Shown in pieces: positions 12,445-12,446 of a stretch of 12,446 nt of DNA. The DNA lies in NCBI GenBank assembly GCA_050946775.1, contig JBMNVL010000055.1, positions 1 through 12,446 on the forward strand, given 5' to 3'. Numbering within the stretch: position 1 is the stretch's first letter; each line of letters opens with the position of its first letter. A model generated the notes under the pieces. That model ran no database searches and was not told the DNA's origin. It saw only the letters and a program-made list of their open reading frames with translations. The DNA is from UMGS1474 sp050946775 (lineage in GTDB: Bacteria; Bacillota; Clostridia; Oscillospirales; Acutalibacteraceae). The translations under genes and the position numbers were made by a program.

Positions 12445-12446
12445 CG

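Larger units (their letters stand above)
11122..12446 (-). mobile_element. IS3-family insertion sequence, right side incomplete in window
   Basis: The stretch is visibly AT-rich against the GC-rich chromosome and carries one IS3-type DDE transposase on the minus strand. The left boundary is uncertain. The repeat at 11122 starts TGAACC, fitting the TG ends of IS3 elements, but it lies in a terminator loop, so the true end could be anywhere between 11102 and 11254. The other end lies beyond 12446 and no terminal-repeat partner or target duplication can be checked. Base composition suggests recent acquisition. Confidence 0.8.

Overview
The window is a piece of a GC-rich, low-redundancy chromosome from a Firmicute, most likely class Clostridia (Oscillospirales/Ruminococcaceae-like). 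The grounds are the gene set (Rex, TrmK, Nif3-like, RqcH, DUF951, RF1 and Sua5 packed head to tail), frequent GTG and TTG starts with good Shine-Dalgarno sites, CCA-encoding tRNA genes, and a 5S rRNA of clostridial type. The first base lies inside a gene, and the last lies just upstream of a transposase, probably inside an insertion sequence, so both ends are open. The taxon is inferred from gene content and style, not from a database match.

Layout. (1) Bases 1-1582: the 3' end of an aconitase gene, the NADH-sensing repressor rex and a small DUF1858 redox-disulfide protein, closed by an intrinsic terminator. (2) 1655-4818: trmK (tRNA m1A22 methyltransferase), a Nif3-like metal protein overlapping it, and rqcH (ribosome quality control). 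(3) 4807-9761: a good promoter overlapping the end of rqcH, followed by a tight run of DUF951, prfA (RF1), a Sua5-type threonylcarbamoyl-AMP synthase, coaE, a membrane-anchored lytic transglycosylase and an M18 aminopeptidase. (4) 9821-10348: a nicotinamidase-like cysteine hydrolase between two hairpins. (5) 10413-10893: a strong promoter, tRNA-Lys(CTT), tRNA-Glu(CTC), 5S rRNA, tRNA-Asn(GTT) and a clean intrinsic terminator. (6) 10894-11157: a gene-free stretch carrying an inverted copy of part of tRNA-Asn, a second anticodon-arm-like copy, two more hairpins, an orphan 3' half of a tRNA and another terminator. (7) 11158-12446: an AT-rich IS3-family insertion sequence, transposase on the minus strand, running off the window.

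Functionally, regions 2 and 3 are mostly translation-centred housekeeping: tRNA modification (TrmK, Sua5), termination (RF1) and rescue of stalled ribosomes (RqcH). Cofactor synthesis (CoaE), wall turnover and peptide turnover are attached downstream. Region 1 joins the citrate/isocitrate step to redox sensing.

I found no defence system, CRISPR array, secondary-metabolite cluster or other clearly new system. The part least explained by known features is 10930-11280: tRNA-derived fragments, palindromes and a repeat family shared between a terminator loop, the IS flank and the 3' end of the transposase gene. It looks like the scar of past recombination or integration next to a tRNA gene.
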